A DNA stretch of 64,000 nt, from positions 39,074,914 to 39,138,913 of the forward strand of contig NC_016132.3 of the NCBI RefSeq assembly GCF_000005505.3. The letters run 5' to 3'. A program made the translations under genes and the position numbers. Below, piece after piece: positions 12,179 through 25,494 of the stretch (the stretch's first letter is position 1; the number at the start of each line of letters is the position of its first letter). The notes below the pieces were generated by a model, which was not told where the DNA came from, ran no database searches, and worked only from the letters and a program-made list of their open reading frames with translations. Source of the stretch: Brachypodium distachyon. Taxonomy: Eukaryota; Streptophyta; Magnoliopsida; Poales; Poaceae.

Positions 12179-12722
12179 ATAATTTTAAATAGCGGGCTAA
12201 GCCATTTAGCGGCAGCCTGCTCCGTAAGCTATACGTGCTATAACGATGCTAAGACATTTAGCAGATTTTTAAAAAATCATACAGATGTATCAATAAATGA
12301 GGTATCATAAGATAAAAAAAATCTTCTTCTTACATTAGTAGGAACTTCTTGACACTTATAAACACCACTTGTAATACCAGCAAGGTGGTACCTAACCTTA
12401 GTAGTGCCAACAATGCATATATTGAAACAATAGCAGCATTTAATCTGATGTTTTTGTTCAAATCTAGAAAACTACAATGAGCTGGGCATTGCTTGAGATG
12501 CGATGAAATTTTAGGTCACGCCTGTGCCAGAAGCGCCAAAAATAATTATCACAGGGGCAGTTTAGCGCGCTAACGATCCTAAAATATAGCGCTATAGCGT
12601 GATTAGCGGAGCTAATAGCGTTTTTCTTAGGTTAGCGCTAAAATTGCATAGCTTTAGTGGGAGCCCTCTCCAAACACTATAGCGCCGCTATAGCGATGCT
12701 ATAGCGCGCTATTTAAAACTAT
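12179..12722. mobile_element. Non-autonomous Mutator-like DNA transposon with target-site duplication
   Basis: The 544-bp element is bounded by inverted ends (left ATAATTTTAAATAGCGGGC, right end the complement of ATAGTTTTAAATAGCGCGC). It is flanked by identical 10-bp direct repeats GCTTGCATCC at 12169-12178 and 12723-12732. The interior is rich in TAGCG/CGCTA words arranged as subterminal inverted repeats. A 9-10 bp duplication and long AT-rich termini fit MULEs; no transposase is encoded. The exact boundary could shift by one or two bases. Confidence 0.75.
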
Positions 12723-13154
12723 GCTTGCATCCATACAATGGTCTCAGTTTAACAACAAACACCCTGGACATCTCAAGCCGTCATGGTCTCAGTTTAATTT
12801 CTCTCTTCCATGGACCTGATGCTGCTGATGAGGTGTCTGTGTGCCGTGTTCTACATTTCCTACCTGTTCTCCACACTGCCATGTCCAAGACGAAGGGGCT
12901 CCTGCAGATCACCAATAAATAAATAAATAAATAAGGACTAGAAATGGTAACAGGAAGACCATAAACATCTTATGCAGAATCCATTGACAAAAAGATAAGA
13001 GATGGCCAAAAAATCACTATGCAATAATGCTGCATAGGCTAAAATGTTACATTTTCTAAATTAGTAAACAGAACACTAACCTGACCCAATAAAATATTTC
13101 ATATCGCCGAACCAAAAACTGTCCCAGTTTCTTGGCCAGAATTATCTTGTCTTC

Positions 13155-15327
<2,173 letters not shown>

Positions 15328-15915
15328 CGTCTCCGGCGAGCGAACTAAAGCAATGGGGGCTTTGGTCGGTCGGCAGAGAGAGTGAACGGCTGTCAGCAGC
15401 GGTGTCACTCTCCTTATCGCTTTATTACAAGCTGGGCCGCATTTCTACTTGGGCCTCGTTTGTACGTACTCTTTTTTTCTGGGCCGCAATGGGCCTTCAT
15501 TTTACGTTTTTGTTTTTCCTTTTCCACTCTATCAGTCTATCCTCCTTCTAGATGGAAAATCTTTGAGTCCGTTTCGGCTGTTTCTTCCTTCCACCGCTGG
15601 CGATTAATCTCCGGGTTGTCGTGTGCGTGCGTGGAGAGGCACTGACACTGACAGCAAGCATTAGGCAGCCGTTACGGGTGGAGATTCGAGAAGATGGCCG
15701 ATCGCCGGCCGGCCGGCGAGCGAGGGGCTGCATTGCATTGCAGGCAGCTAGTGTAGCCAGCAACGGGACAAGACAGCGCAATTAAGAGAGTAGAGCATCA
15801 GTTACCACTGATCGATGAGCTTATATATATGTGTGTGCCATTGGTGAGTGATCCTCATCGATCCTCCATTTCTTCCAATCTCTGTAGCTAGCTTCGAGAG
15901 GGAGCTAGAGAGAGC
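15328..15915. promoter_or_regulatory. Intergenic promoter region between SDR and RTFL genes, with site II cluster
   Basis: Between 15429 and 15497 four TGGGCY motifs stand upstream of the minus-strand SDR start. On the plus strand, TATATATA at 15822-15829 lies about 90 bp before the RTFL start codon and is a credible TATA box for that gene. The two genes are divergent. Confidence 0.5.
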
Positions 15916-16242
15916 ATGGAGGCGAGGGAGGAGGAGAGGGGGAAGAAGAAGCTGCTGGTGAAGGGGAAGAAGAAGAAGAAGGCGGAAGCATCAACTGCAG
16001 GGTCGTCGTCTTCCTCGGCGGCGGCGGCGGTCGACGGGAACAGCCAGGAGCTGCAGGAGGAGGATGAGGCGCTGCGGAGGAACAACGGGCGGCGGCGGCG
16101 GGGGCCATGGCGGTGGAGGCTGAGGAGGAAGGTGAGGGAGCACCGGGCGAGGTTGTACATCGTCCGCCGCTGCGTCCAAATGCTCCTCTGCTGGCGCGAC
16201 GACGACGACGACGACAGCAACTATATGCCAGATAGCTGCTAG
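15916..16242 (+). CDS. ROTUNDIFOLIA-like / DEVIL (RTFL/DVL) small polypeptide
   Basis: A single exon encodes 108 residues. The N-terminal half is low complexity: Lys-rich GKKKLLVKGKKKKK, a poly-Ser/Ala stretch, then an acidic patch and an Arg-rich segment. The C-terminal motif HRARLYIVRRCVQMLLCWRD (about residues 79-98) is the diagnostic RTF/DVL domain, followed by six Asp. Family members are plant-specific, plasma-membrane-associated small polypeptides; overexpression changes organ shape by altering polar cell proliferation. Start choice: it is the first ATG of the frame, about 90 bp after a TATA box. The neighbouring SDR is divergent and probably unrelated in function. Confidence 0.88.
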   Translation: MEAREEERGKKKLLVKGKKKKKAEASTAGSSSSSAAAAVDGNSQELQEEDEALRRNNGRRRRGPWRWRLRRKVREHRARLYIVRRCVQMLLCWRDDDDDDSNYMPDSC

Positions 16243-17805
16243 CTGGCACCTTAATTGCTTCCCTTCTTACTTGATCAGCAGCATTAACCAATGTTAATTA
16301 TGCATGCGAGCTAGCTAGCTCGGATCATATCAAATTTGCGTGCATGTGTGTAATTCCTCTCCTTAATTCCTTCCATGGTTCATCCATCCAATATCCCCCC
16401 GTCGGTCGATCGATCTATTCTCTAGTTGGTTTTTTATCTGTCTGCGAGATCATGCTCAAAGGTGCTGCTCATAGGGGTAGCCAGTAGGATATGCGTGTGT
16501 ACGTTCATAACGGTGAGTGTCCGTGCGTGTTTGCGAGCGTCTGTGCCTGTAATCTGTTTTCTCAAAAAGAAAAAAAAATTGTACTCTCTCGACTTCTTAA
16601 TATTTCTACATTCAACAATCCTCTTGACACCAAATTATTACGGTTTCCGAAAGGTTCATGGACCGGCAATTTTGTTTTTGGAAAATGACAGAAGCTCCGG
16701 CCTGTGCATCAATTGATTGCACACAACCAGATTTATTGCCATCATCGACTGCAATTGAATCTCGGTTTGATGCGCCGCCGCTAGAAATGTCAAGTTTGGA
16801 GCAGAGTCAGACAATGTCTCTCGATCTCTCTCCCCACGCGTATGTGTTATCTTTGTACAAGGACCATGCTAACCTTCCATGGTAAAATTGTCACAATTGT
16901 CCTACAATCAGCGAGGAGACCATTGCATAAATTGGCTTTTTGGCGAGATTTTCTCTTTTTTGAAAAAAGGGAGACCGATCGATATTTGACTTTTATTGTT
17001 CTTCCAGAGGATGCATACACAACAACCTAGCTAGTACTGGCCATACATGTGAACGGCCCAGGAATTATGTTTTATTTTTTGACGAAACAACCGTCAACGG
17101 ATTAGTTATTGTCAATAGACGACGGCCGAAAGAATTATGTTTTATATAGCCACAGTGCGCTGTAAATTCGGAAGCTTGTATCGACGGTTTCTTCCTCTCT
17201 CGCAATATGTACGTACCAAACATGCTCTGCCTCTGTCAGGAAGTTTCCTCTTGATCTAGCCAGGTCTCTCTGGCTGATACGATTTCATTTTTTTTCATCT
17301 CAATACACTCGAAGCCGTTACTAGAGTGAAGTACGTACTAGTGTGCTTTGTGCACCGCCGTCACTTTAGAGGTAGCAATTGGTTCCTGTGAGAGGTCCAA
17401 TGGGCCCACGGAGTAGGTCACCGGAGGCCTTGATTTCGCTTTGGCCCACCAAAAACATTTTCGTCTGTGACAGATGCCGTCGCTTTGAGAGCAAAGATAG
17501 GCGGCACAGTCCTCTCAAAAAAAAAAGATAGGCGGTACAGTAGCGTGCATGTATATACAGACGGTACGTACCCCGTATATTATTACCGCCACGTCACTTA
17601 TGCTATACACACACACACACACGAGCATACGTACACAACAAAACTGAAATTGTTATCAGCAAGACACGTATACACGGAGGAAGATGGAGCTAGGAAGGAG
17701 ACGAGCGAGGGAAGAAGAAGAAGAAGAAGACGATCGACGCATATATGTATACTTGATGAAGATGAGGTGGGGAGTTGTTGGATTGAACCAGCTAGAGGCT
17801 AGAGC
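16243..17805. other. Intergenic region without recognised gene
   Basis: RTFL 3' flank followed by AT-rich sequence. A (CA)n tract lies near 17610 and a (GAA)n tract near 17713. A 75-codon open frame at 16658-16885 has no recognisable domain and I do not call it. The last ~100 bp should be the 3' UTR of the zinc-finger gene. Confidence 0.5.
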
Positions 17806-18183
17806 CTAGAGCTTGTCGGTCTGTCCGAGCTTGCCGAGTCCGTTGCAGTTGGCGCAGACGATCTGGCGGTCGTCTTTCCTGGCGGCGTTGGTCCGCAGCG
17901 TGGCGCCCGTCTTGCGCACGAACCCGGCGCCGTCGCACTCCGGGCACGTGTCCTTGCGCGAGAACAGGATCGGGAACGCCGTCCCCACCAACGCCACCGC
18001 CACCGCCCCCGCGATCAGGTACGTGTTCCCCTCCGCCGCAACCTCACCCACCGCACCGACCCTCGACTTGGATCTCCTGGCCGGCCTCATCAACAGCTGC
18101 GGCGCCGGTCGCCGCAGCTGCCCGGGCGCGTTGATGGCCGTGGCCATGGCGGCGGCAGGGGAAGAGGAGGCGGCGGTGGCCAT
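17806..18183 (-). CDS. Plastid membrane protein with paired CxxCxGxG zinc-finger motifs
   Basis: A single exon encodes 125 residues. The first ~40 residues (Ala/Ser/Arg/Pro-rich, few acids) look like a chloroplast transit peptide. A single hydrophobic segment, TYLIAGAVAVALVGTAFPIL, occupies about residues 54-73. The C-terminal part carries CPECDGAGF and CANCNGLGKL, two DnaJ-type cysteine motifs separated by about 25 residues, enough for one zinc site. Proteins of this type (for example LQY1 and BSD2, both of different architecture) act in thylakoid protein folding or photosystem repair. I do not recognise a named orthologue, so function beyond a membrane-anchored zinc-binding domain is inference. 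Confidence 0.75.
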   Translation of the reverse strand: MATAASSSPAAAMATAINAPGQLRRPAPQLLMRPARRSKSRVGAVGEVAAEGNTYLIAGAVAVALVGTAFPILFSRKDTCPECDGAGFVRKTGATLRTNAARKDDRQIVCANCNGLGKLGQTDKL

Positions 18184-19264
18184 GGTTAATTTGTGGATCT
18201 GGGTTTGATTTGGTTTGCTGGGTAAGGCGAGAAGAAGAAGAAGAAGCTAAGAGCGTGAGGGTACTCTAGATAGGGATCAACTCCGGCCGCACAGAGCTTC
18301 TCCTTCTTCTTCTTCTTCTTCGTTTCATGGATAAGATTGAGACGCGTCTGTCAGCGAATCCTCCACGGAGCATGGATAAGGTGGGGTCCCCCTCGAGTCC
18401 TAGTCAGCAATGCAAGCGTGTACATCCATCCACGACGGCGTATAGGTAGCAAGTTGACAGCCATCAGAAGAATCTGCCGCAAGCTTGCTCTGGTTTTTTC
18501 ATCTCCAAGAAAAAAAAGACGTCAGGCCAGCAATTTGGGGGATCCATGACTACCTGAAAGGCTGAAACTACAGACATTTGAGGAGACTAGAAAAGATATC
18601 TTTGTTTCAGATAAAAGCCATCCAGAACAGCACAAATGTCACTGAATAAAAATAAGCTGCATCCAACTCATTTCAGTCAGGCAGGCAGGCAGCTTCTTTT
18701 CTGACCTCAATCACAGTCTTCTGAAATTGAAGTCAGTGTATATAGAAGCAGCAGCATGCTTTTGTCACCGACTGTTTCAACACAAATCGATGCACTTCCA
18801 GGATATCTAAAGGAGTGCAAGGATTTGACAGGCAGATATAGTCCACAATCTTGAATGAAAAAAGTGATCCAATCTCACCAAAAGTAACAACTAACGATAT
18901 TCAAACAGAATTAATGTAGCAATTAGTAGCAACTAAGACCAACTTTTTTCCTTCCCGGTGCACGCCCTGTTTCAGCTTCCCATCTTATGTTCTCATCTGG
19001 AAGCGCGAGGAGGAGTAGCTTGCGGCCTCCTTCAGCATGCGCATCACTCGAAGCAAGCAACATCCACACTGCGCAAAATGAAGCGGTGCAACATTCCAAT
19101 TTGAGAAGCCTGGAGATGGATAAAACAGGAGAATGTGTTTTTCGAATGTGAAAACAGCGAGGCGATGTTTCTCTACAGAGAGGGGTGGATTTGGACAGCT
19201 ACTAATAATTTAATACCTCATCCTCATGTGATCAGGAGCAACATTTTCTCCGGATGATGACCAG
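18184..19264. other. Intergenic region: zinc-finger promoter and NLR-1 3' flank
   Basis: A (GAA)n tract at 18230-18247 and a (CTT)n tract at 18302-18320 form an inverted pair in the promoter/5' UTR of the minus-strand zinc-finger gene. From about 18560 to 19264 the DNA is AT-rich and should include the 3' UTR of the downstream NLR. No further gene seen. Confidence 0.45.
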
Positions 19265-22200
19265 CTATTCCTCAACAATAGTAACACTAGGATGGTTCGG
19301 GTGGATGCCAGCTTCAGTCCTGATAACGGCAGCTGCAGCCTTGGTCTCTGAATACTTGGCTCCCTTGTTGTAAAGATGCACCTCTGCTTCTTTGAGGCAC
19401 GGGAGATGCCCGATGCTAAAGCAGAAGCCGTATGCTCTTGCCATCGACACATGGAATGGCAGCTCAAGGTTCTCAAGCTTCGGCATAGCCCCTTCCACGA
19501 ACGTAACATATGCACCACCGTGGTTGTCTCTGCAGACGAGGATAAACTCCTTCAGACTCGGAAACCCTTGGACTTTAAGCCTTTCCCTTGGGTCAGATTT
19601 CAACCACAGTTCCAGAGAAAGTAAGGCGTGCAGTTTCCCAAGCCGGCGCAGATCATCGTCTGTTACTTCGATCAGATTGATGTCTAAGTATGCTAGACTG
19701 GTCAGTGCTGGTGTGATCCACTTTGGAGTTCTCGGTAAATAGTAATAGGTGTCCATATTGAACAATTGGAGGGAAGACGGCAGAGGGGACCAAGAATCTA
19801 AGAACTCGAGGGGAGTTGGTTCTTTACTGTATAACTCTAGAGACTGGAGTTTTGAGGCACCAAGCTTGCATAGTGAGGAGAGCAACATCTCTTTGTACTC
19901 TTCAGATCCTCCGCTGTCCAACTCTACATGCAGATGATCCAAACTGGTCAGGTTCCCGAGCTCCTCCACCGCGGCTTTTGAACTCATGGTGATATTAAAC
20001 CCTGAGACCGCTCGTAAGTTCCTCATGTTCCCTATCCCATTCGGTATCTTTGTGTTCCCCTCTAATTCACCATATGTATCTCTCACGATGAGTAGATGTT
20101 TTAGTTTAACGAGCTCAGTAATTCCAGCTGGTAACTCTTGTATGTCTGTATTCCTAAGATCTAGTGTCTCTAGATTATGTAGCATCACAGATCCTGGTGG
20201 TAGCTCTGGTATGCCCGTGCTTCGAAAGCTCAGGTACTTTAGGTGGAACAGTTTGTCCATACCGTTCATATCATACTCCTCCAAGCCCTCACAGCCTTCC
20301 AGGTCCAGTACACGTAAGGTTTCAAACTGAGCAATGCTAGGCAAGTGTTTGATGCAGTCTGAGTCTGTTACTGTTAGAGATCGAACATGGCGTAAATCTT
20401 TATTTGCCAATACTGATGCAAGCTCCTGGTCAATGTGCTGGATTGATAGTCGTCGAATATAACCATGAGAATTTTCCCAGATGGCTTGCGCACCGTTTAT
20501 CACAGTGATGAAATTCTCTTCAGCGGATTTTGATATAATAAGTTCGAGCATATATCATGTACTCGGCAAGCACTAGCCTTACCATCATAGCCAATATCCA
20601 CTGCTTGGACCATGCTTTTATTGATAAGCTCGTAAAAACAGTTCTCTGCAACCTCTTGCTGGGTCTGTCCACGCTCTTCAGAGATAAAGCCTTCCGCTAT
20701 CCATCGCCTCACTAACCTTTCTCTCTCAATCACATAGTCCTCAGGAAAGTGACTCAAATACAGCAAGCAAGTCTTGAGATTTGGTGGAAGATCATTGTAG
20801 CTAAGGGATAGTATGCTATTCACCCCCTCCAAACTCTTGTCTTTGTCCAGTGCCGAACCGATTGACCTTTTGACCCTTTCCCACTCTTCTTTGACAACTG
20901 GTCTGTTTGCCAACAAACTAGATATGCTGATAATTGCCAACGGTAGCCCTCCACATTTTTTCAGGATTTCATTTGAAACTTCCTTGAACATATCAGGGCA
21001 GCAATTCTCAGAACCAAAAATTCTTCTGAAAAACAATCTTTCAGAGTGTGGAGCACTTAGCGGTTCCATTTCATAGATGCGGTCATCATCACCCGGACAA
21101 CATGACCTTGCTACAGCAAAAATGCGTGTGGTAGCTATAATTTTGCTAGAACAATTATTCTCTGGAAAAGCACACTTGATAGCATCCCATGCCGGTATAG
21201 ACCATATGTCATCAATGATGATGAGGTACCTGATAAAATTAGTAGATAGCATCAAACAGTTATGGATTCAGCAAGAAAAAGGAAACAGTTACACATATAT
21301 GCTTCAGGTACTCAACTAGTAGTTAATAATGTAATGAGATGATAAATATTTCTTGCGCTAAGCATCTTTTAGCCTGGTTCGGAACAAGATTTCCACCGAT
21401 GGTAATTTACTAACTTGGTATGCAATGCTGTGTGTATATGTGAAACATTAGTGGTACATCTTGTAACAGCTATCCGAGCAATGAGAACTACACATGAAAC
21501 TGGAAAAATAATAAGAGGTGAAAGAAAATTACCTCTTATCTTGCAGGAGTTCTCTTAGCTTTGCTATGGATTTCTTTTCGTCCCAAGTGTCAATATCTTT
21601 TGTGAATCCATCCTGGCAAGGCACTTGGGAGATGACGTCCTTGACAATTTTCTTTGTATCTGGCTTTTGAGAGACTGATACAATAGCTTGACACTGAAAA
21701 TGCCCTTGGATCTTGCGATAGATCTGATTCGCTAGTGTTGTCTTTCCTAATCCACCAGATCCAACAATAGACAACACACTGCGGTGATGCTCGACCGGGC
21801 TGTTTTCTTCTTCCACCATCCACTTGGCAAGATCATCTCTCGGACCTTCAATGCCCACAAGGTGTGCTTCCTCAGCAAAAAGAGCAGAAAGCCGGGGATC
21901 CACAGCTACATGATCAGAGGTGCTACGAGGAATATCATCCAGCTTGTAACGGTTCTTCTGCTCTTGCACTTCAATGACACGAGCTTTCAGATCGCCGATT
22001 TGGCTGGCGATTCGGCGCCGAGATCGAAGTGTCTTCAGACGGCGAACAGTGTTACGGAAGACCTCCTTGATGCCTCCCTGTTGCCTGCCATCACCAAGCT
22101 GCTGAATGAACTTGTCGATGCAATCCTCGGTGTCGTAGGCCAGCTCCCTCACCAGCGATATCCATGCCTTCACTTGGAGACTGGGATCTTCTAGCATGCT

Positions 22201-22362
22201 GTAACTCTGCAGGGCAGCGTGCATGCTGGTGAGCTCTGATCTGAGGGAGCGGATCTCACGGCGCACCCCTTTCAGGCGGCCACACTCATCTGCAAGCAAC
22301 GTGGTGAGCTTCGCCAGCAGGGGACCCAATGCGCCCAGCGCAGCGCTCACCACAGGCGCCAT
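19265..22362 (-). pseudogene. CC-NB-ARC-LRR resistance gene (NLR-1) with frameshift after the MHD motif
   Basis: Exon 1 is 22362-21533 and exon 2 starts at 21229. Exon 1 encodes a coiled-coil Rx-type domain (EDCID motif near residue 79) and the P-loop GSGGLGKTT (201-209). Exon 2 opens with kinase-2 YLIIIDDIW, then RNBS-B TTR, CGGLPLAI and RNBS-D CLLYLSHFPEDY, and ends in CRVHD, the MHD-type motif. Directly after it (plus-strand 20549-20557) an extra AT in an AT dinucleotide run shifts the frame, so translation stops at 20500. The LRR region then stays open in another frame from 20551 to 19265, with about 10 leucine-rich repeats and a normal C-terminus. As written it encodes only a truncated CC-NB-ARC protein of about 520 residues. 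The long open LRR frame means the lesion is young, polymorphic or an assembly error. Intact homologues sense pathogen effectors in the cytosol. Confidence 0.85.
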
Positions 22363-25300
22363 GAATCTCTCTATTCCTTGCCTCTGCCCTCCACCTCCCT
22401 TCTGTGTTTGTGTGGTGGTGGGAGCAGATAGAACTCTGACAGTGCAAAGCTTTCCCTTGTCTCACCTAACAATGGCTGGCATGAGGGCAACTGGACCCGG
22501 GTGTAAGTGAGTTAAGAATAACATATGTCAGGCTACAGCAGGGAGAGAACCTCATTAGCAATAATGAATTCGGGGCAATTAAACTGAAACAAAGTGCCCT
22601 CAAGCATGCATCTTGCCTGCCACTTGTACATTTAATTACACTTCTTTTCACATGCTGGGTGCGCATATGCGGATCTCATCCAAATACAGTTAGATTTAGA
22701 CCTCGATTAGTCAACGGTGACAAATGTACATTAACATTTAAGACATGGATGAAGGGCTAACATAGCAACTTTTATAGCACCAAATTGGCTTTGTGTCATT
22801 CTTTTTTGCCCTGGCATTTGCAAATAAACATATGTACAAGTGTGAATTTTCCTTTAGAAAATTTCAAAGATGGAAAAAATGTTTTTTCAGCCGAGCTCAT
22901 GCGAGTCTGTGCTAGTCTTTCAGGTTCGCTATCCATCCCCTCTTCTAGTTGCCTTGAGATCAAGTAAACTGTTTGAAGAATACATGTCTACAAGTACCAC
23001 GTTTTTAGATCAAATTTGAATTGGGTCAATAACCATGATTGTTTCCATTATGATGTGGCTTAGGCTGTTTCACTTTGCAGAAAATAAAACCAGCAGTGTC
23101 TAGACACGAAATAATTGTATCGTATCAAAGATATTCTGTTTTTACCTGACAATGCATTTCTGCAGACAAACTAAAATAAACCAGCAGTATCTAAACACGA
23201 AATAATTGTATGGTATCAAAGATATTGTGACTTGACAATGCATTTCTGCAGACAAACTTGCACCAACTCTCCTTCCACAGTTGCAGCTCAACTACCGAAG
23301 CAGACAGCAATGGCAGGATTAGGGTATGGCTTCATCATTGATCCTCCCTACATACACCGCAATAGAAGAAACAGCAGAAACGTTGCAATTCAGTATTATA
23401 CTTGTATGGACCAGGCCTGAAAGGAGCATCCTTGGCCTGGTTTACCAAATGAAAGCTCTGCTAAGGAAGTCAACTATTACCAGAAGAATCTACTGGCTTT
23501 TACTGTAGCACCGATGTGTGTGTCCTCTCAGCTGCACAAATTGAACGATTGGATTAAAAAGGAGGGTTAAAACATGTAGTTGCTACTTTCTGTGCCTAAC
23601 ATCAGGACAGTCATGCAGATTGACTACAAAATACGAGTATACAACAATACTGACATAAGTTTGCGGGTAGTAAAAAGTATCTCAGTTCAGTTAAAAAAAA
23701 AGTAAAAAGTATCCTTTTCTGAAAAGCCATCCAAAAGAACTCAAATTTTAAAAATCAACAAGATACATCAAAATTCGAAGGCAGGTTATTGTTTGCAAAG
23801 ATAATGGTGATTGTGTTAATTGTAGGCGGATGAGATGGATATATGCCTGTCAACTTTGTGAACAAAAAAGAACACCCAGGAATTATTATTGCTAATAATT
23901 GCACCGTATTACGAAGCATCCAAAAGCTGGCAAGTATATCATGATATATTTGCAACAAGTGGATGACAGTAGCTACTTGAAGAACCTGGAGGCTTAAGCA
24001 GAGAATGTAAAGAACCCAGAGCCCCAGATGTCCAGTTGTCCACCACTTTCATGTGCAAGTGCAATGTCCATATCGATTCTATAAAGAGCCTATAATGTGG
24101 TAAACTTCATGTGCCTACCACTTTCTGTTCATCAGGACAATGACATCCACCCAAATTGAAATAGACATGTTCAGTCAATCCTTAACCCAAAAAGAAATGA
24201 AAAATGCAATTAACCTATCCGCATGTATCCTGTTTCAGATCAAAATTTGCCCTGGATCAAGAAGAACTAAAAACTGTCCCAACAGCAACATTACACAATA
24301 TGACGCTCCTTAGGCAGTACAGTTTACATCGCACAAAAAAAAACTCGTACCCATAGCTGTTTAGAGACAATGATGGGAGTAAAAAATTATCGCGCTAACC
24401 CCCATCGATGCATTTCTGAAGACAAACTGAAGAAGATTAGCAAATCGTACCTCAGCTTGCACCAACTCTGTTTGCACGCTCAACTACCGAAACAGGCATG
24501 GATGGCAGGATTAGGGGACAGCTTAATCATTGCACCACTAAACACATACTCCAACAGAATTATAGAAGAAACAACAGAATTGTTCCAGTTTGGTGGTTCT
24601 ATTAATACTTGTATGGACCATGCCTGAAAGGAGCATTTCTTGGTTGGTTGGTTGATTTACCAAATGAAACCTGCAGCAAAGTATGTAGCAGCAGCAGAAG
24701 CTCTTCAAGCACTGGAAGAGAACAATAGACCTTCAAACTTACCGCAAAGGTAGTCAGCCATCAGAAGAATCTACAAGCTTTTACTATGCTACAGATAGTC
24801 ATGCATATCCTTCTCATGCTTTCTACATAAATGCAGCGGTCTAAAAGACAATAAAAATGGGCGAATTCATGTGTAGCTGCTGCTACTAAAAAGGGTTTAC
24901 ATCAGGACAGTGATGTGGGGTGACTGGCAAGTAGTACAACACTAGCATACATTTGAGGATAGTAAACAATATTTTGTTTCAGATATGTCATCGAGAGGAA
25001 CTCAAAAATCTGAGTACAACCAAATTTCAGCTAGGTAGACTATTTTGCAAAAAAAGAAAAAAAGTATGAGGCCTTCTTGTTGGTGGATAGATGAAATGGA
25101 TGGAACACAAAAGAACATCCAGAAAACCTAATCACTAATCATAGTGATAACGACATAGAAACCATCCAGAAAGTCATGATATATTTGCAAGAGATAGATG
25201 ATATCTACGAGAATATGCCTTCAACATTGTAAACATCAGTCCCCATTGAATTAAATGAATCAAAGATGACCAAACACTGCATTTTGCTACCAACAAAACA

Positions 25301-25494
25301 ATTCACCTCAAGTGCCAAATGCTCAATTTAGAATCACAGTGGACATCTTCCCTGCAACTAATCTCTAGAAGATGCTGCTCCTATGTACAACACCAATTCT
25401 GTTCTACAAATCCTCGAGTTTCTTTTCTTCTAAATACATAAACATGAAACAGAAGCAATCAACGACCTGTTCTTTCTTTTGGTTCGGTTCAGAA
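22363..25494. other. Intergenic region with nested duplications
   Basis: Begins with the NLR-1 promoter/5' UTR. A ~91-bp tandem duplication occupies 23084-23258. A longer duplication pairs roughly 23230-24080 with 24400-25240, best conserved in the block with CAACTACCGAA and TACTTGTATGGACCA. The right end should hold the 3' UTR of the RING gene. No protein-coding gene recognised. Confidence 0.6.
23084..23258. repeat. 91-bp tandem duplication
   Basis: Two neighbouring copies share CCAGCAGTRTCTARACACGA, AATAATTGTA and GACAATGCATTTCTGCAGAC, offset by 91 bp (start near 23084 and 23175). Confidence 0.8.

Larger units (their letters stand above)
11543..13154. other. Repeat-bearing intergenic region between helicase and SDR genes
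   Basis: Starts with the helicase promoter and 5' UTR, continues through a three-copy 87-bp tandem array (11755-12016) and a 544-bp Mutator-like element (12179-12722), and ends in the SDR 3' UTR, which holds a short (AAAT)n tract near 12915. No gene recognised. Confidence 0.6.

Noticed and set aside
16658..16885. 75-codon plus-strand frame after the RTFL gene
   Set aside because: No known motif, and surrounding sequence is AT-rich intergenic DNA; length is within chance expectation.
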